From contig OW799233.1 in NCBI GenBank assembly GCA_941918925.1, positions 177,041,235-177,105,234 of the forward strand: a DNA stretch of 64,000 nucleotides, written 5' to 3'. The notes under the pieces are model-generated. The model did not search any database, was not told where the DNA came from, and saw only the letters and a program-made list of their open reading frames with translations. Position 1 is the stretch's first letter. The number at the start of each line of letters is the position of its first letter. A program made the position numbers and the translations under genes. The DNA is from Phyto melanocephala (lineage: Eukaryota > Arthropoda > Insecta > Diptera > Rhinophoridae). Positions 21,646 to 34,234 of this stretch are shown in pieces.

Positions 21646-24289
21646 TCAGTAAATTCTAGAGCTATTGATCTTTGTGGTGTAAGATTTTGATAGGTTTTTG
21701 GTGCCTTAAAGTACACACACGGTTAAATATTTTTTATATATGCCATATGACTAAAACTTCAAAATTACAAGTTTTATTACAAAAATTTAACTCGCCATTT
21801 CTAGTCTTCCAGGATTGCTAAAAGTCAAGGAGTGTGTGTTTCAAATTTTATTTAGTTTTAAATCTACAAAAGACCAACCTCGTATTTTGGTTTTATCGTT
21901 ACTTTTTTTATTCGTATCCATACGCCATATTGGTAACTGCCATTGTCTGCGGTTGCTTGTCACTTTATTCAGGCGGAAGTGAAACATTTGCTTGTTGTTT
22001 AATTAAAATCATTTTTTCGTAGCTCTCTTTCTCTCTCTCACACTCCAAATTTTTTTTCACTTATTTTAAAAACAAACCCATACATTCACTATTCGCAGAG
22101 TCATGATGATGACGATGATGGTTGTAGTAATTTTGGTTAATACTCTGTGTTGGTATTTGTTTCCCACATGCACACACACACAGACACATAAACGCATATC
22201 ATACTTACAAGTGTATCATATATGCAGATATTATAAAATATTCAATTATAATATTGCGAAAATTTTGTTATACGTGTGAAAAAAATGCCGACACGATTTT
22301 TTTTTCACTGAAACATAGTTTATGCACCCAATAACTTTTAAAAAAAAACGTACTGCTATTTTAATAGTTTGACATGACACAAATTGTTTAAGTGGTTGTT
22401 TAATTTCTTTTATATTGACTTGTTGTTGTTTTTTCATACCACTGTGCTGTGGGTATGGGAGTAAAGTATGTAATATTTATTGAGTTGAACAACTGACAGT
22501 TTTAAATTGATTTATTGTGCTAAAAATTGTGTGTCTACACAGGTTTCGTTAACGCTTTAAGTTAGAATTTAATAATTTCTAAAAATTTAATTACAATTGC
22601 TTGTCATTGAACAAAATTTATATTTTAGTATGAAATATATGCAGCATTTTAATTGTGTTTTTGCCATTTTTTAATTAAATATGGAAATCACTTAAACATA
22701 CATTGACAATTACACAGACTTAATTTAAACAAACCATTTTCATTTTATGCAGTTAACATAAGGAAAGAATCATCTACGAATATGCTTGTACCACATTTGT
22801 GCATTAAATGATATGAATTTTGTTTAAAAGTAAAATTACCTAGACTTAAACTATACTATCGTTTAAATACGTACTAATGAATTTGTGTGTGTGTGTGTGT
22901 GTGTGTTATTTTCTCATTTAAGTCAATCCCATTTTAGCTTTCAATTGTGGGGAATTAAAATCTGAATCTCTTGCAAATTGAGTGTGTGACTTTACCATGT
23001 GTTTTTCATAATATTCACTATAACTTAAAAAACTCAAGGAATTCAAATGTAAAAAAAAATAATTACGAAATCATAATAAGAATTAGTGTGTAACAGTGTG
23101 TCGCATTTGCTATTCGTATATGAAATTTTAAAGGACAGTTGATAGTTGACCAAGTTTTTGAAGAACCACTAAAATTAACTTCTCAAAAATTTAAAGAATT
23201 GCATGATCTTAAAAAATTTATACTTTCAGATTACCAATATTTTTACTTTTTTTATTTTAAAGCTGTAATTTATATTATTATTTGAATGTTACTAGATTTA
23301 GTTAATTGCACATGCATTCACATTGTTAAGTAAACATTGTTAAAATTGAAACCTCATACGTGAGCAACATTTTTAAAGTTTTTGAAATTGTCAACACGTA
23401 TTATTTATATAAAATTTTTTAATGTGAAATATCTTCAATACATTTGCTTTTTTTATACCATCCTACAATAAATATCTTCTACTAATTTTGGTTTTTTATT
23501 TCCTTCCAACACGGTTTAGTAACGGAGTAATAATGTTTTTTTTTGTCCCCTGAAAAGTACAAAAAAACATGTTAAGAGTTGTTAACCTGCGACTGTCGAT
23601 ATATCAGATTTTCTATAATACTATTTAGTTATCTTAAACAAATTCTGATTGTTTTTTTTATGAGCTAATTTCGTAATAATAAACAAGAACTTGGTCGTAT
23701 TTATATTTAAATTGCAGTTATAATATGATTATGTGGAATTAAGTATATTGTAATAAAATGTGAATATTGTATGATTAGGTGTATAACGGACTATGCAAAT
23801 TTTAAACTATTTTGAGTACTGGTGGTATCATTTTATGTTTAAAAAGAATGAAATTTTTATTGTATATTATGATATTATAGGATTATTAAGCAATCATGTG
23901 TGGTTATAACATTATTGCATATTTAGTATATTGGGTTATTCATCATTAGGATTGATTTTCAATAAACTTTTCTTTTACATGACTCACATCAAACTGCCTT
24001 GTCAATTTTCTTCACTATCGTTCGGCAATTCATCATTAAAATATTCACACCACAACAGCGTCTTCAAGTTGTTCGGCTGTATTACGAAAAACAGCATTGT
24101 GAAATTCGGTATTTTATAGTGAAATTTTCTTAAGGGGTGAAGCATATTTTTTGACTCAATAGATTCGTTATTAAACAAAATTGTAATGTTTGGGCTAGTG
24201 AGCAATCCGAAATGTACCAAGAGCTGCCTCTATATCCATTAATACCAACGGTAGAGTGTAGTTTAAAGGCTGTTGGAATCATTAGTGTA
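21646..24289. other. Intergenic DNA, no gene assigned
   Basis: AT-rich spacer. A 62-codon frame at 21834-22022 contains a hydrophobic stretch (YPYAILVTAIVCGCLSLYSG) but no splice context or homology I can name. A (GT)n run lies at 22884-22907. The 23.9-24.2 kb stretch has overlapping frames on both strands, without a recognisable domain. Confidence 0.5.
22884..22907 (+). repeat. (TG)n microsatellite
   Basis: About 12 uninterrupted TG units. Confidence 0.95.
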
Positions 24290-24299
24290 TATATCTTCA

Positions 24300-24728
24300 A
24301 TAATAAAAATTAAATCAGAATTTCACCGTCAATGGTTAACGTTAAGGGACTGTGTGCTTCCTGAAATTTAAGCGCATGGTCCCGGTGAGTTCTGGTTTCA
24401 AAAATACGGCCATACAAGCTCTACAGCACGTGAAACATTGGACTTGTTGAGAAATTATTTTAATGAGTACATAATTTCACATTTTGCTACGTTAAATTGG
24501 CCATCTAGATCGTACGATATCACACTTTTGGACTAATTTATCTGGGGATATGTAAAGCATGAGGTCATAAGAAAAACGCCAGCTATGATTAACGCTTTGG
24601 AAGCCAACATTACTCGTGTTATTCGCGAGATACCAGTTGCCATACTCGAACGAGTCGCACAAAATTTGACCTTTTGAATGGACCACCTCAGACGTAGTCG
24701 TGGCCATTTTTTACATGATCATTTCTAA
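24300..24728 (+). pseudogene. Decayed DD41D transposase
   Basis: Forward frames read FWFQKYGHTSSTARETLDLL (second Asp region, Asp replaced by Tyr), NWPSRSYDITLLD (third Asp block) and FIWGYVKHEVIRKTPAMI. NALEANITRVIREIPVAILE follows, with RRSRGHFLHDHF at the C-terminus. In-frame stops follow LLD and NLTF. Upstream, the part before WFQ is mostly gone apart from a TVNG-like codon run near 24330. No terminal repeats were found. Confidence 0.75.
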
Positions 24729-25677
24729 ATAGTAAATGTCATAAATTGTTATTTTAACCGCTTATAAAAATTTTTGTGTTTTATTTTATAATATAAATTA
24801 AACCGTTTAATGAATCATCGAATATTTGCATTTATGCGTTGTCGGAATATTAAAGCTAATATCATGGCTATGAATTTCACATTACCGAGAACCCTAATCG
24901 TGCATAGCATTCACATTTAATATGTGCCTACCTGTTATACTTTGAGTCACTTTAACCTTTTTATGTAGTAAATAAAGGATTTTCCTATGTCCAATCAGTA
25001 AAGGTGCTAATGTCGCTATACATGCACTCACTGCACATGAATCCATCTGCTATGAGAATGCAATAGTACAGCTCCTTGACTTTTACTCGACTCATTCGCT
25101 CCATCTGCTTCTGAGTCTTCATAGCCTCTCTATGTACGTGGTCCAGGATTCTCCTATGCCCCAGCCAGAGGTGCTGATAATACGTCTATATCCCGGTCTA
25201 GCAATAACTCTATAACTTTACGTAGGTAACAAGCCGTCGGGGCAGTGGTATGTTTAGCACATAGCGTTACATATTAAAATTTTAATAGTTTGAGTTACAT
25301 GTTAATTTGATTAGTTCAATTAACAGTAGTTTATGTACATTTAACATTTTCTTTGGTTGGCTGGTTTGTCGACTTACATGTTAAGTAATATACATACATA
25401 CAGCCGAAATGTTCTATTATATGCAGCATACCTTAAGGCAAGTTTCATCACTCTGTTTTTACTCTGTTATTCTGGTAGAAGTTTGTGGAATATTGTAGAT
25501 CATAATCATTATACTTTTGCTACTGCGCAGCTAAAGACCACCATTAAATGGCGCTGCTAATGCAAATATTAGAACGAATTCATACTGGAAGTTTGTCTAT
25601 TGTACTGGATTATCATCGTAAATTTTTATAAAATATTTTGGCAAATCAATTTATTTTTCTGTTATTTTTTTAATGTA
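24729..25677. other. Intergenic DNA, unassigned higher-GC patch
   Basis: Positions about 25010-25255 are noticeably richer in G+C than their surroundings. They contain two similar blocks (GGATTTTCCTATGTCCAATC and GGATTCTCCTATGCCCCAGC). No protein domain was recognised in any frame; it may be old retrotransposon sequence. The rest shows nothing. Confidence 0.4.
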
Positions 25678-26219
25678 AATGGTCCGCCAAAAACTTTTTT
25701 TGAAACAGGGCGCAAAACATCGAGTGTAGCTTTGGTTGAAACCAAATGTTGCCAATATCCTCCTCTTCAATTTTTGTGAACAAAAATTCGTTCAACATGG
25801 CCTGATAACGATCGCCATTGACTGTAACGGCCACTCCTTGCTCATTTTTGAAGAAAAATGGCCAATTATGCCTCTAGACCAAGATCAGCACTAAACAGTG
25901 ACCAGTTTTGGGTGTATCGGCTTTTCAATGTATGCGTGCGGGTTTTCTGTGCCCCAAATGCGACAATTTTGCTTGTTTACATACCCGCCAAGATCAAAAT
26001 GAGCTTCATCTGAAAATATGATTTTTTTTGGCAAAATCGGCATCTTCTGTTAGTCGATCGCAGGCCCACTTAACGCATTGGATGGTCAGTTGCCTTCAAC
26101 CATATTCGTTCAGCGGAAGGTTAAAACTAATTATCTGTTAAATCAGGCATGAGCTAAGTGTTACCATTTACGAAATAAGCACTAGTTGAAAAAAAAAAAA
26201 CGTTAGATGGCGGACTCTT
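25678..26219 (-). mobile_element. DD41D-derived MITE, AAGGRTCCGCC family, copy 2
   Basis: The ends are AATGGTCCGCCAAAAACTTT and, inverted, AAGAGTCCGCCATCTAACG, with TA flanks (25676-25677, 26220-26221). Reverse reading gives DEAHFDLGGYVNKQNCRIWG, TENPHAYIEKPIHPK and then IIGHF, the same middle segment as in 8857-9394. Length (542 vs 538 bp) and the internal deletion points agree, so both descend from one deleted parent. Frames are interrupted. Confidence 0.88.
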
Positions 26220-29200
26220 TATCTTTATGCAATATTTTAAATTAACATTTTTATACTCAATACCTCCGATCAACTTAAAATCGTGCTTTCATATTGTTTT
26301 AGTTTCATAAACACTATATTGATGGTACATATAAGTAAATATAAAAATTAAATTATAAATTAATGCATGAATTTAAAAAGTTTGATATTAGAAACTAAGA
26401 AGTAAATTAAAAAATATAAGACGTAACACTGTGATTTCGCTAAATTTGTATTTGTATATTTTATATAAAATACTGACAGCTTTACATTCATACTGTGCAA
26501 TTGTACAAATCAGTTGTTGGATTAATTTTCGTTAGTTTTATTTTAATATAATTTATTCTAGTGATTTTAGTGATTTTAATCTTAATCTGTTTAATTTGCC
26601 ATATATGAGCATTTTTAAGCTTGGATGCATTTAAAATAAATTGTCTGCCTTCCAAACATCCTGTTCAACTAACTGCCTGCCTGCCAGTCTCCTTCGCTCG
26701 ATCTCTTTACTACACAGCTTGATTTTTAGTCAGTGAATCTTTTCTATAACTTCTCTACTTTCTCATACATGCTATCGTGCCATCGAAATGTGAATGAGTG
26801 TGTGTGTGTATGTTCATAAGTCTGTTGGAGTGTATTGGTTACAGTCTGTGCAAGAATAAGTGTTGAGTTTGTCTTGTTTTGTTGTTGTTGCTATATTATT
26901 TAGTTAGGAAAATTTTATTTTATTATTCAGCAAAATTCTTATGCATACATGTTTCCTTTTTTACATTTGGCATATAAATGCATATTTAAACAAGCCAAGA
27001 GTATGCTTTTAATGCTATTAAAACGAATTTGTAATGAGCTACATATTCTATTACCTGAGAGATGCGAAATGTATCATAAAAAGGCAGTTTATTTTAAATT
27101 ACTCTAATTTGAAATTATTTGTCAATATGGGTAATATTTATAAATAAATAATCAAATTCAAAAATGCCTTAAATATCCTGTTAACGGAATAACATTAATG
27201 CAATTAAATTTAACAATATTGGCACATAAAATGAAATAAATATCATTTACATTCACATCTCATAATGTGACATCAAGCTAGTATTTTATTACAGCAATAA
27301 TATGAATTTAAATTACTCATACGCCAGCATGCACTCAGCAATTTGTAACAAATAAAATTAAACATAAAAAGTAGCAGTAGACGCAACATAAACATTAAAG
27401 ACAACAATAGTTAGTACAAAAAGAGAATGGAAGAAGAAAATCTAAAGAATCCTCTTAAACGCTCGTTAATCTTTAAGCTTTTGGTTAGTAAGTAGATAAA
27501 GAAATAAAACATTCCTAGAAACAAACATGCACACACACACACATAAACACTCACAGGCACATACTTGTGCATTCACAAATACATGACCAACGTTAATAAC
27601 AATAGTATTAAAAGGCCGAAACAAAACCATTTTGTCACAGCTAGTGTACAGTATTTAGCTACTTGTATGGCGTTAAATTGTTGTTGTTTTGTATTGTTGC
27701 TGGTAAAGCCATGAATATCAGAAAAGTCTTTAGGCATTTTGCCTCATTTGCATTTTGAAAACAAAAGTCATCATACTCATATAATTCTCATACTAAGTCC
27801 CCATTTAGCTCTTTGCTATTTGTAGCGACTGTCGTCGAGTTGTTGCTATTGTTAACGACAGCAATCTTTTAAACATGTCCTTTTATATTCATTCTTTTAA
27901 CGTTTTTGTTTCGATATTATTTTTTTTCTTTTAGCTGTCTTTGCTATAGGTTTTTGGTTTATAAGTTAGTTGCTTTAGACGGGATGGTCTTTGTATTCAT
28001 AATAGATGAATGCATAAAATGTTTATTAATGTGTGTATGCGTGAGTGTAGATAAAGATGTCAGTCAGCTGTCGAAATGTTGATGGCATCGTCCTGAGTGG
28101 TTGCGTTGCTGTGGCCAGTGTTATGGTTATTGGTATACTGTTGGTGGCGTAATTAGACCATCAATTGCCGCAAATTCTTGACTGACATGAACGCCTAAAA
28201 AAAATTGTAATCTGTGGCTATAGGATGAAGATGCATCTGCTGAGGAAATAATTCATGTGGAAGAAGACTGGAGAAACTATAATATCAAACTAAGAGATAC
28301 ACAAAAAATATCAATGTCTTAAGTGGGTTGTTTAAAAAGGCCTAAAAACAAATTTAAACAATAATTTCTTATGAGGCATACGAGAAACTTACAACCAATA
28401 ATAGAACAAGGGTGTACATTTTCTCTTGACAGATGTAGTCCCAAATAAATTAGAAATAATGAAGATTTTTTTTTTGATTTTAGTAGTGCCACTGTAGTAG
28501 GCTTTTAGTATTTAAAATTACAGTAAATGTAAAATTTATCGCAAAATTAAAAATAATGAATGAAATTTTCTTTTTAAAATTTTTTTAAAAATGACATTAC
28601 CCTCTACTCATTTCCACAGTAGACCTGCATTAAAATTTTATAAAAATTACTTTCAATCAACTTCTTAAACAGCCCTCGTACTACATCTAATACGCATAAA
28701 ACGCATAATACATTATACTAAATTGAGCTGAATTGTGCCAACGAATGAAGAAATAAACGGTAATTTTTCTTCGTTTTTCTTGCACGCACAGTGGTACGAT
28801 CGCAAACAAATTTTAAATAACTTGTAATAATTGAATGACGATTACAGGATTGCAGTGATAAATGTGAGTTAATATTTAATAAGTTTATTTAATACCATCA
28901 GAAATTTGCCACTGTTAGCATCAAAGCTTTATTCGATCTTTCTATTGCAAAGGCAAGAGATGTGCCATTTATATACAAAGTTTGAGAAGTGTTCTTAGCC
29001 TGTTTATCTTATTTTTGCTTAAATAAATGGTATTTTGATCTTTCTTTTTCTACACAATATACATACGCAGAATCAAAACATGTCAAAAAGGTTTTTTCCA
29101 AGCAATTTTTCTAGGAGAAGAACATTAACTACTCAATTTGATCTATATTAAACAAAAACAACTAAAATTTTGTGAAATTGAGCTAGATCACTTAATTGTG

Positions 29201-30539
29201 AATAAATTCGAAAGACATCAAGCGATTTGTATGAACGATATCTTATTTTGTTGCTTTTATATGTGGCTATACGATAAAGTAATAAATTTGCCCTTTTTGA
29301 TTTTTCATGATTTTTTGAAAACAAAAAAAATTTATATTTTCACGTAAAAAATATATTTTTGCTTAAATTTTTTATTATAACTCCGAAACTACTGAGCCGA
29401 TTAAAACGCAATATATAAACGGATTAAAGGGTATGTAAAGCTAAATTTTTCAGAGTTTATTTTAAGAACATCGGATTAACCGTTTTCGAGTTATTATTGA
29501 TTGTGTGGAGAAGCATCTAAAAAAGTCTTTAATTTTAATTCAAAATTTTTTTAAAAAAAACCTCTCCATAGAATTTGTTGGACGATACTCGTACTACTGG
29601 AACTACAATACACCAAAATTTCATAGTGGTTATTAAAGCCTTTAAAATTTATAAAATTTTGTTGCCTTGTGTAATGTGAAGGATACAAAATAAATAGGTG
29701 GGCCTTGTCACACCTCAAGTACTGCCATCAGATTATTCCACAAGGGAACAAAATTGAACTTTTTTGTGTTGACTGGAACTTTTTCGCATTTCATTTACTA
29801 ATTTGTGGTCGCTGATTTTAAATCTAATCTCCGTTTTTCTCCATCAGCTCTCATTGTTATGTTACAGGTACTGATTGTAAATATTTTCGACTTTTTCCGA
29901 AAATCATAAAAAAGAAATCATAACTTTGCTCCTCATTAAGCGTTTTTTTATTTGATTTTAAGATGCAATTGTTTCCTTTGAAAAACAATCAAACTTTTAA
30001 AAATCACAAGAATTGACTGAAAAATGGTTGATAAAGTAAAAAATAAAACAAGAAAAAAATAAAATTGTTTATATTATTCACAATTAAGTAAAGGTACCTC
30101 ATTTTGAAATGAAGGAAAAAACGTTAATTTAGTGTTACAAATCGCTAAATAAAATCAAAAATTGTAGATCGCTTTAAACGAAATATGGCTCGTTTTATTC
30201 AGAACATATTTGCCTATACGCTCACAAAAAAATTATGGAATTTTTGTAATTTAGTATTTTTTTTAGAAAAAAGAAAAAATGTTGAAATTTTGTTTAAAAA
30301 CACATCTTTCTGCCACAACTTCCCCGATATCTCTTACCAATGTAAGCACTGCTTAAAGATAATATTGTTGATAAGTTTTCGTTTTTTTTTAACTGAATAT
30401 GGTTAACCGTTTTAAACTTAATTCCAATATGTGTAGTAAAAAGGCCCCTAATTTTGGGCATAACGGTATATAGCAAGAAATCGAGCTGATAAAAAAAAAC
30501 AAGTGCAGATTTGGAATTAGCGTCCCAAACAACCTTAAA
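26220..30539. other. Long intergenic stretch, no gene seen
   Basis: No coding region is supported over 4.3 kb. It contains CA-rich runs (27529-27542), (GTT)n-type patches near 26880, and A/T runs. At 29380-29480 there is an ACTCCGAAACTACTGAGCCG stretch reminiscent of the openings of Helitron-like repeats in this window, but it lacks recognisable ends. Open frames of 60-73 codons (29138, 30185, 30294) are featureless. Confidence 0.55.
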
Positions 30540-30559
30540 AAGAACCTTTAGTTCTTAAT

Positions 30560-31210
30560 CAACAAAACCATTGTTCCCTTGTGTTATTAACAGAAAACAC
30601 AAGTTTTTCTTTCGGTTTTAACTGATATTTTTTCTGATAATTCTGATTCAATCCATCCTTAAGCTCTTCTTTATTTTTATAGGATTTTTCTCGTACGTTT
30701 TAGTTAATCCCATAAATTTTATATGGGGTTCAGGTCTGGTGTTTGGGGGGATAAATGGAGTTGTTTTGTTGCATTATAAAACAACCACTCCTTTATCTTA
30801 TACGAAGTGTGCTTTGGGTCATTTTCTTGTTGGAAATACCAAGCGATACTGTGACCCAGTTTAGTTCCAAATTCTTTTAAACTACTTTTCAAAATATGTA
30901 ATGTAAATGTCTATAGTTATTTTATTAAATTGCAGTTCTCTAATTTTATTCGGCTACAAGCAGCACCATTACATGACTGAATCACGGTCATGCTTTACAG
31001 TTGGTATAATATTTTTCGGTTGCAGTTCTTCGTTTCGATTGCAAAAAAAATTATTGCTTGTCGTCACAACCGAATAAGTTGAACCAACTTTCATTGCGGA
31101 ATATCGCAGTAACTCAAAAACTATTGATTTATCTACCAGCTTTAGTGCAAAGTTCATTCCTTTTCTTTTGTCGGCCTTGGTTATAAAATTGGTTTTATTG
31201 GTTATTCATT
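30560..31210 (-). pseudogene. Tc1-like (DD34E-type) transposase remnant
   Basis: Reverse reading gives YIIPTVKHD.DSVM-like sequence near 30985-31010. FQQENDPKHTS (second Asp region) is at about 30810-30840. QTPDLNPI, then a stop where Glu is expected, then NLW, is at about 30715-30745. A KNKEELKDGLNQ-like C-terminal stretch is at about 30650-30680. The P-K-H-T and SPDLNPIENLW signatures are diagnostic of Tc1 transposases. The catalytic Glu codon has become TAA, and other stops are present. No inverted repeats were identified. Confidence 0.78.
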
Positions 31211-31361
31211 TCTTTTTTGGAATCCATTTTTTCTCAAAACATTTCGAACTCCTTACAAATGGGCATGGGCCTTTTGTTAATGAATAAGGAATTTTAAAGC
31301 CTTTGGTTTTAGGATTTCTATATATGTATCAGCATTGGCGTAGCTACAAACTTTTTCTGGG

Positions 31362-31790
31362 GGTGGCTTAAGCCTAAAAATTTATAACACTAAAAATATT
31401 GACCTCCAAGCCGTCAATTGTTTCTGATTTATCTGCGCATACCAGTGACTCACAGAAATAAAAGAGAGATAATAAATTGCACGATTTTATAGGTGAATTG
31501 GCTATTCCATTTCTTAAAATCAACTTCACGCCAACTTTTGACATAAATAAATGAACAGTTGCGTTCGTCGTATCGCCATCCTTTTGAAACCACATCTTAC
31601 CCGGATCAAAATCATTGATATTGATGTGGTGGCGATCTTCGCTAACTCCGACATAATTTGTTTAGAAAAATGACCGACGATTTCAGCAGCGTGTAAACCG
31701 CAACAGACGGTTTATTTCTCCGGATGTGATGGAATCTGTTAGATCTGCTGTGGCTTAGCGTCATTTCATATGCTGTGTTTTTGTTTACTA
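31362..31790 (-). pseudogene. Decayed DD41D transposase
   Basis: Reverse frames read HPEK.TVCCGLHAAEIVGHFS at about 31670-31735. MWFQKDGDTTNATVHLFMSK follows at 31595 and left, then RNGIANSPIKSCNLLSLFYF and VCADKSETIDGLEVNIFSVI. The order matches TVWC...IIGp, WFQQDGAT, NWPPRSCDLTPLDYF and VYA.KPETI.ELE.NI of intact relatives. The second Asp remains; the third Asp block has decayed (CNLLSLF). No ends recognised. Confidence 0.75.
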
Positions 31791-34234
31791 AAAACCCCTC
31801 AACCCCCCTATAGCTGGTCAGTCATCAACGAAGTTTTACAATAAATTTATATAATCTAGTAGCGTTATTAGAGCGTCAATCTATCGATTATGAGAGTTCG
31901 TTTGGTAGTTAACCCTTTTGTTAGTTCTATTGGACTTGATGAACATCCTGTATATTAAATGCCTTATTCATAAATATTATTAAAAGTTTTTAAAACATTT
32001 ATAAACCATATTTCCACTACAATCGTTTAAGAGTCTACTACTTTGAAAAATAGTATTTAAAAACTTTATGTTTTATTTGTACAAAACTATGTTACCAATT
32101 TTAGGAAATTTAAAATTCTTACTTTTTTACAAAGATTTTAATTTGCCGCCATTTATACGACTGCCAGTTATTGTTTTGTTATTAAAAATATTTCAGAAAT
32201 AATAAAAGTTTATTTTATTTTCTTAAATTCATTTAGTGTCGTTTCCACAGTGCGTTACTGAAGCTGTGGGCAAAGTATTGTTTGAGTGTTGATTGCTGCT
32301 GATACCGATGCTGTTTGCTGACACACGATGCTGGTGTTTGTGGCCTCAATAAAAGTCCAATCCTAACATAACTCTTCAATGCGTGCGCCTGCAAGTGTTT
32401 TGCCAACAACTATAAGTTAAGCCATCATCATCGTCATCATCAACAGCAGCAACATTTTTATCATAGACGTCATTCTTTGGCAACCAAAACAAAGAAAAAA
32501 AGCGAAAAACAAAAACCAAATAGATTATAGTTAGCCTCCTTCTGTGAATGATAAGTGTAACAGCAATATCGGTACCTCTTGGTAGCCACAATAGAGAAAG
32601 TATGAAACATTTTTAAATGAATACAAAAAGAAAGAGCTCCAAATCAAAATTTGTAAGGGCGTTGAATTGAGGCGGACAGTAGTAGGACACAGCAACACAT
32701 TACTTTTTAAATTAAGTTGAATGAGTGCAAAAGCGTCACTTTGCAACTCATAAATATTCGAAACGTATCGTCATTTGCCACTTTGTATATTCCTGATGTT
32801 TGACTGCTGTTGTCGTTCTTGGTTTTTCTGTGGCAGAAGTATTAACTGTAAACTATTCCCGTTTGTGTCTAAATACAAGTACATATTTATGTACGTACGC
32901 TTATGTGTATGCATGTATATTTATGGACGTATGAATATATGAGCATGTATTTATATCAATATGTATTTCTGTAGCCACAACAACAGTGCTAACACACAGT
33001 TTGTAGTCGTATAAACAACATATTCAAGTGTTAAATTTGAGGATTTTCCACCAGTCACAAACTTGAAGAGGTATTTAACTCTGAGTGGCTACATGGCATA
33101 CGAAAAACCTCCATTAATACCCTAAATGCTACAGAAAGTCAAATTTGCAACAAAAAAAGAAAAATTTTGTTGTTGTTGCTTTTCCTTTTTGCTATTTATT
33201 TAAAGCTTTAGCAAGGACATTTAGAGACTTTTAAATTTGTTTTCGTACTCAAAGTTTACAAAATATTTAAATTTATGATTAAAAACTTTGCTCATGACTA
33301 ATGGTAGATTTTAAGTAGACATACTGATTTGTTCCTAAAGTTCGGTCAACGGTCATTGAAAGTTGAAATGTGTATAATTATTTGCGCTTAACTTCGAATG
33401 GTGGATACTGATGATAAACAATATGAAGCTTAATATAAATTGTGGCATAATTTAAACATTAAGGCTGTTGTTTGCACGAATGACCAAAGAGGAATCTGAT
33501 CTTGTTGGTAAGATGACCTTGATATCATTGGAATTTGGGAAACAGAAGTGCTTAGGCTGTGCTAGGTCTAAAATTAATATAACAGATAATTGGAGTATTT
33601 GTTAATACCTCTAGAACTGGTAGAGCTACACTCATTATGGTTGTGGTAACCATAATCGAAGAGCAACATACTATGATTGAATTGTATGATTTTGGTTAAA
33701 ACATATAATGATTACCAGTTATCATTATTATGTTTAAAAAAAGTACCATTCAATAATCATATATATGACTACAATTGAAATCGACAATCTTTGATTTTTT
33801 ACGGCAAATTATTGTCTTTTGCTGTAACATACAGATATTGATTGTGCTAACCAATTTAATTGCAAACTTTTTACCAATATTTTTTACATTTTCTCGTTTA
33901 TTTGTAAATTTTCTTTAACTTTTAAAATAATAAAAATTTATTCAGCAAGAAGAAGAACAGTTGAAATCAAATTATTATTAAAAACAAATCAAAGCTTTAT
34001 TGCTTTGTAATCATACTGTTGTCTCACCTATTAGTTAATGATTATTTGTACTTTTTAATGGTTTTGAATAAAATGTTTTTTTTGTCAAATTATTTTTTTT
34101 AAATCATACTATTTTTAAATGATAAACATTTTGAAATTTTCACGAAAAGTAAACATTAAATGATACAATTCAAACAAATGCTTGATTATGGTGACAAAAT
34201 ATATGATGAAATTAAAGAAAAATAACTATTACTT
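31791..34234. other. Intergenic DNA, no gene seen
   Basis: Contains an imperfect CAT/CAG-rich patch near 32425-32455 and AT-rich spacer. Overlapping 71-codon reverse frames at 32376-32746 have no recognisable domain. Nothing else is supported. Confidence 0.5.

Noticed and set aside
21834..22022. 62-codon frame with a hydrophobic YPYAILVTAIVCG segment that vaguely resembles a membrane-protein exon
   Set aside because: No acceptor or donor fits its edges and no family could be named; hydrophobic frames are common in T-rich DNA.
25010..25255. G+C-richer patch with two similar CCTATG(T/C)CC blocks, possible retrotransposon coding
   Set aside because: No RT, endonuclease or other motif could be read in any frame.
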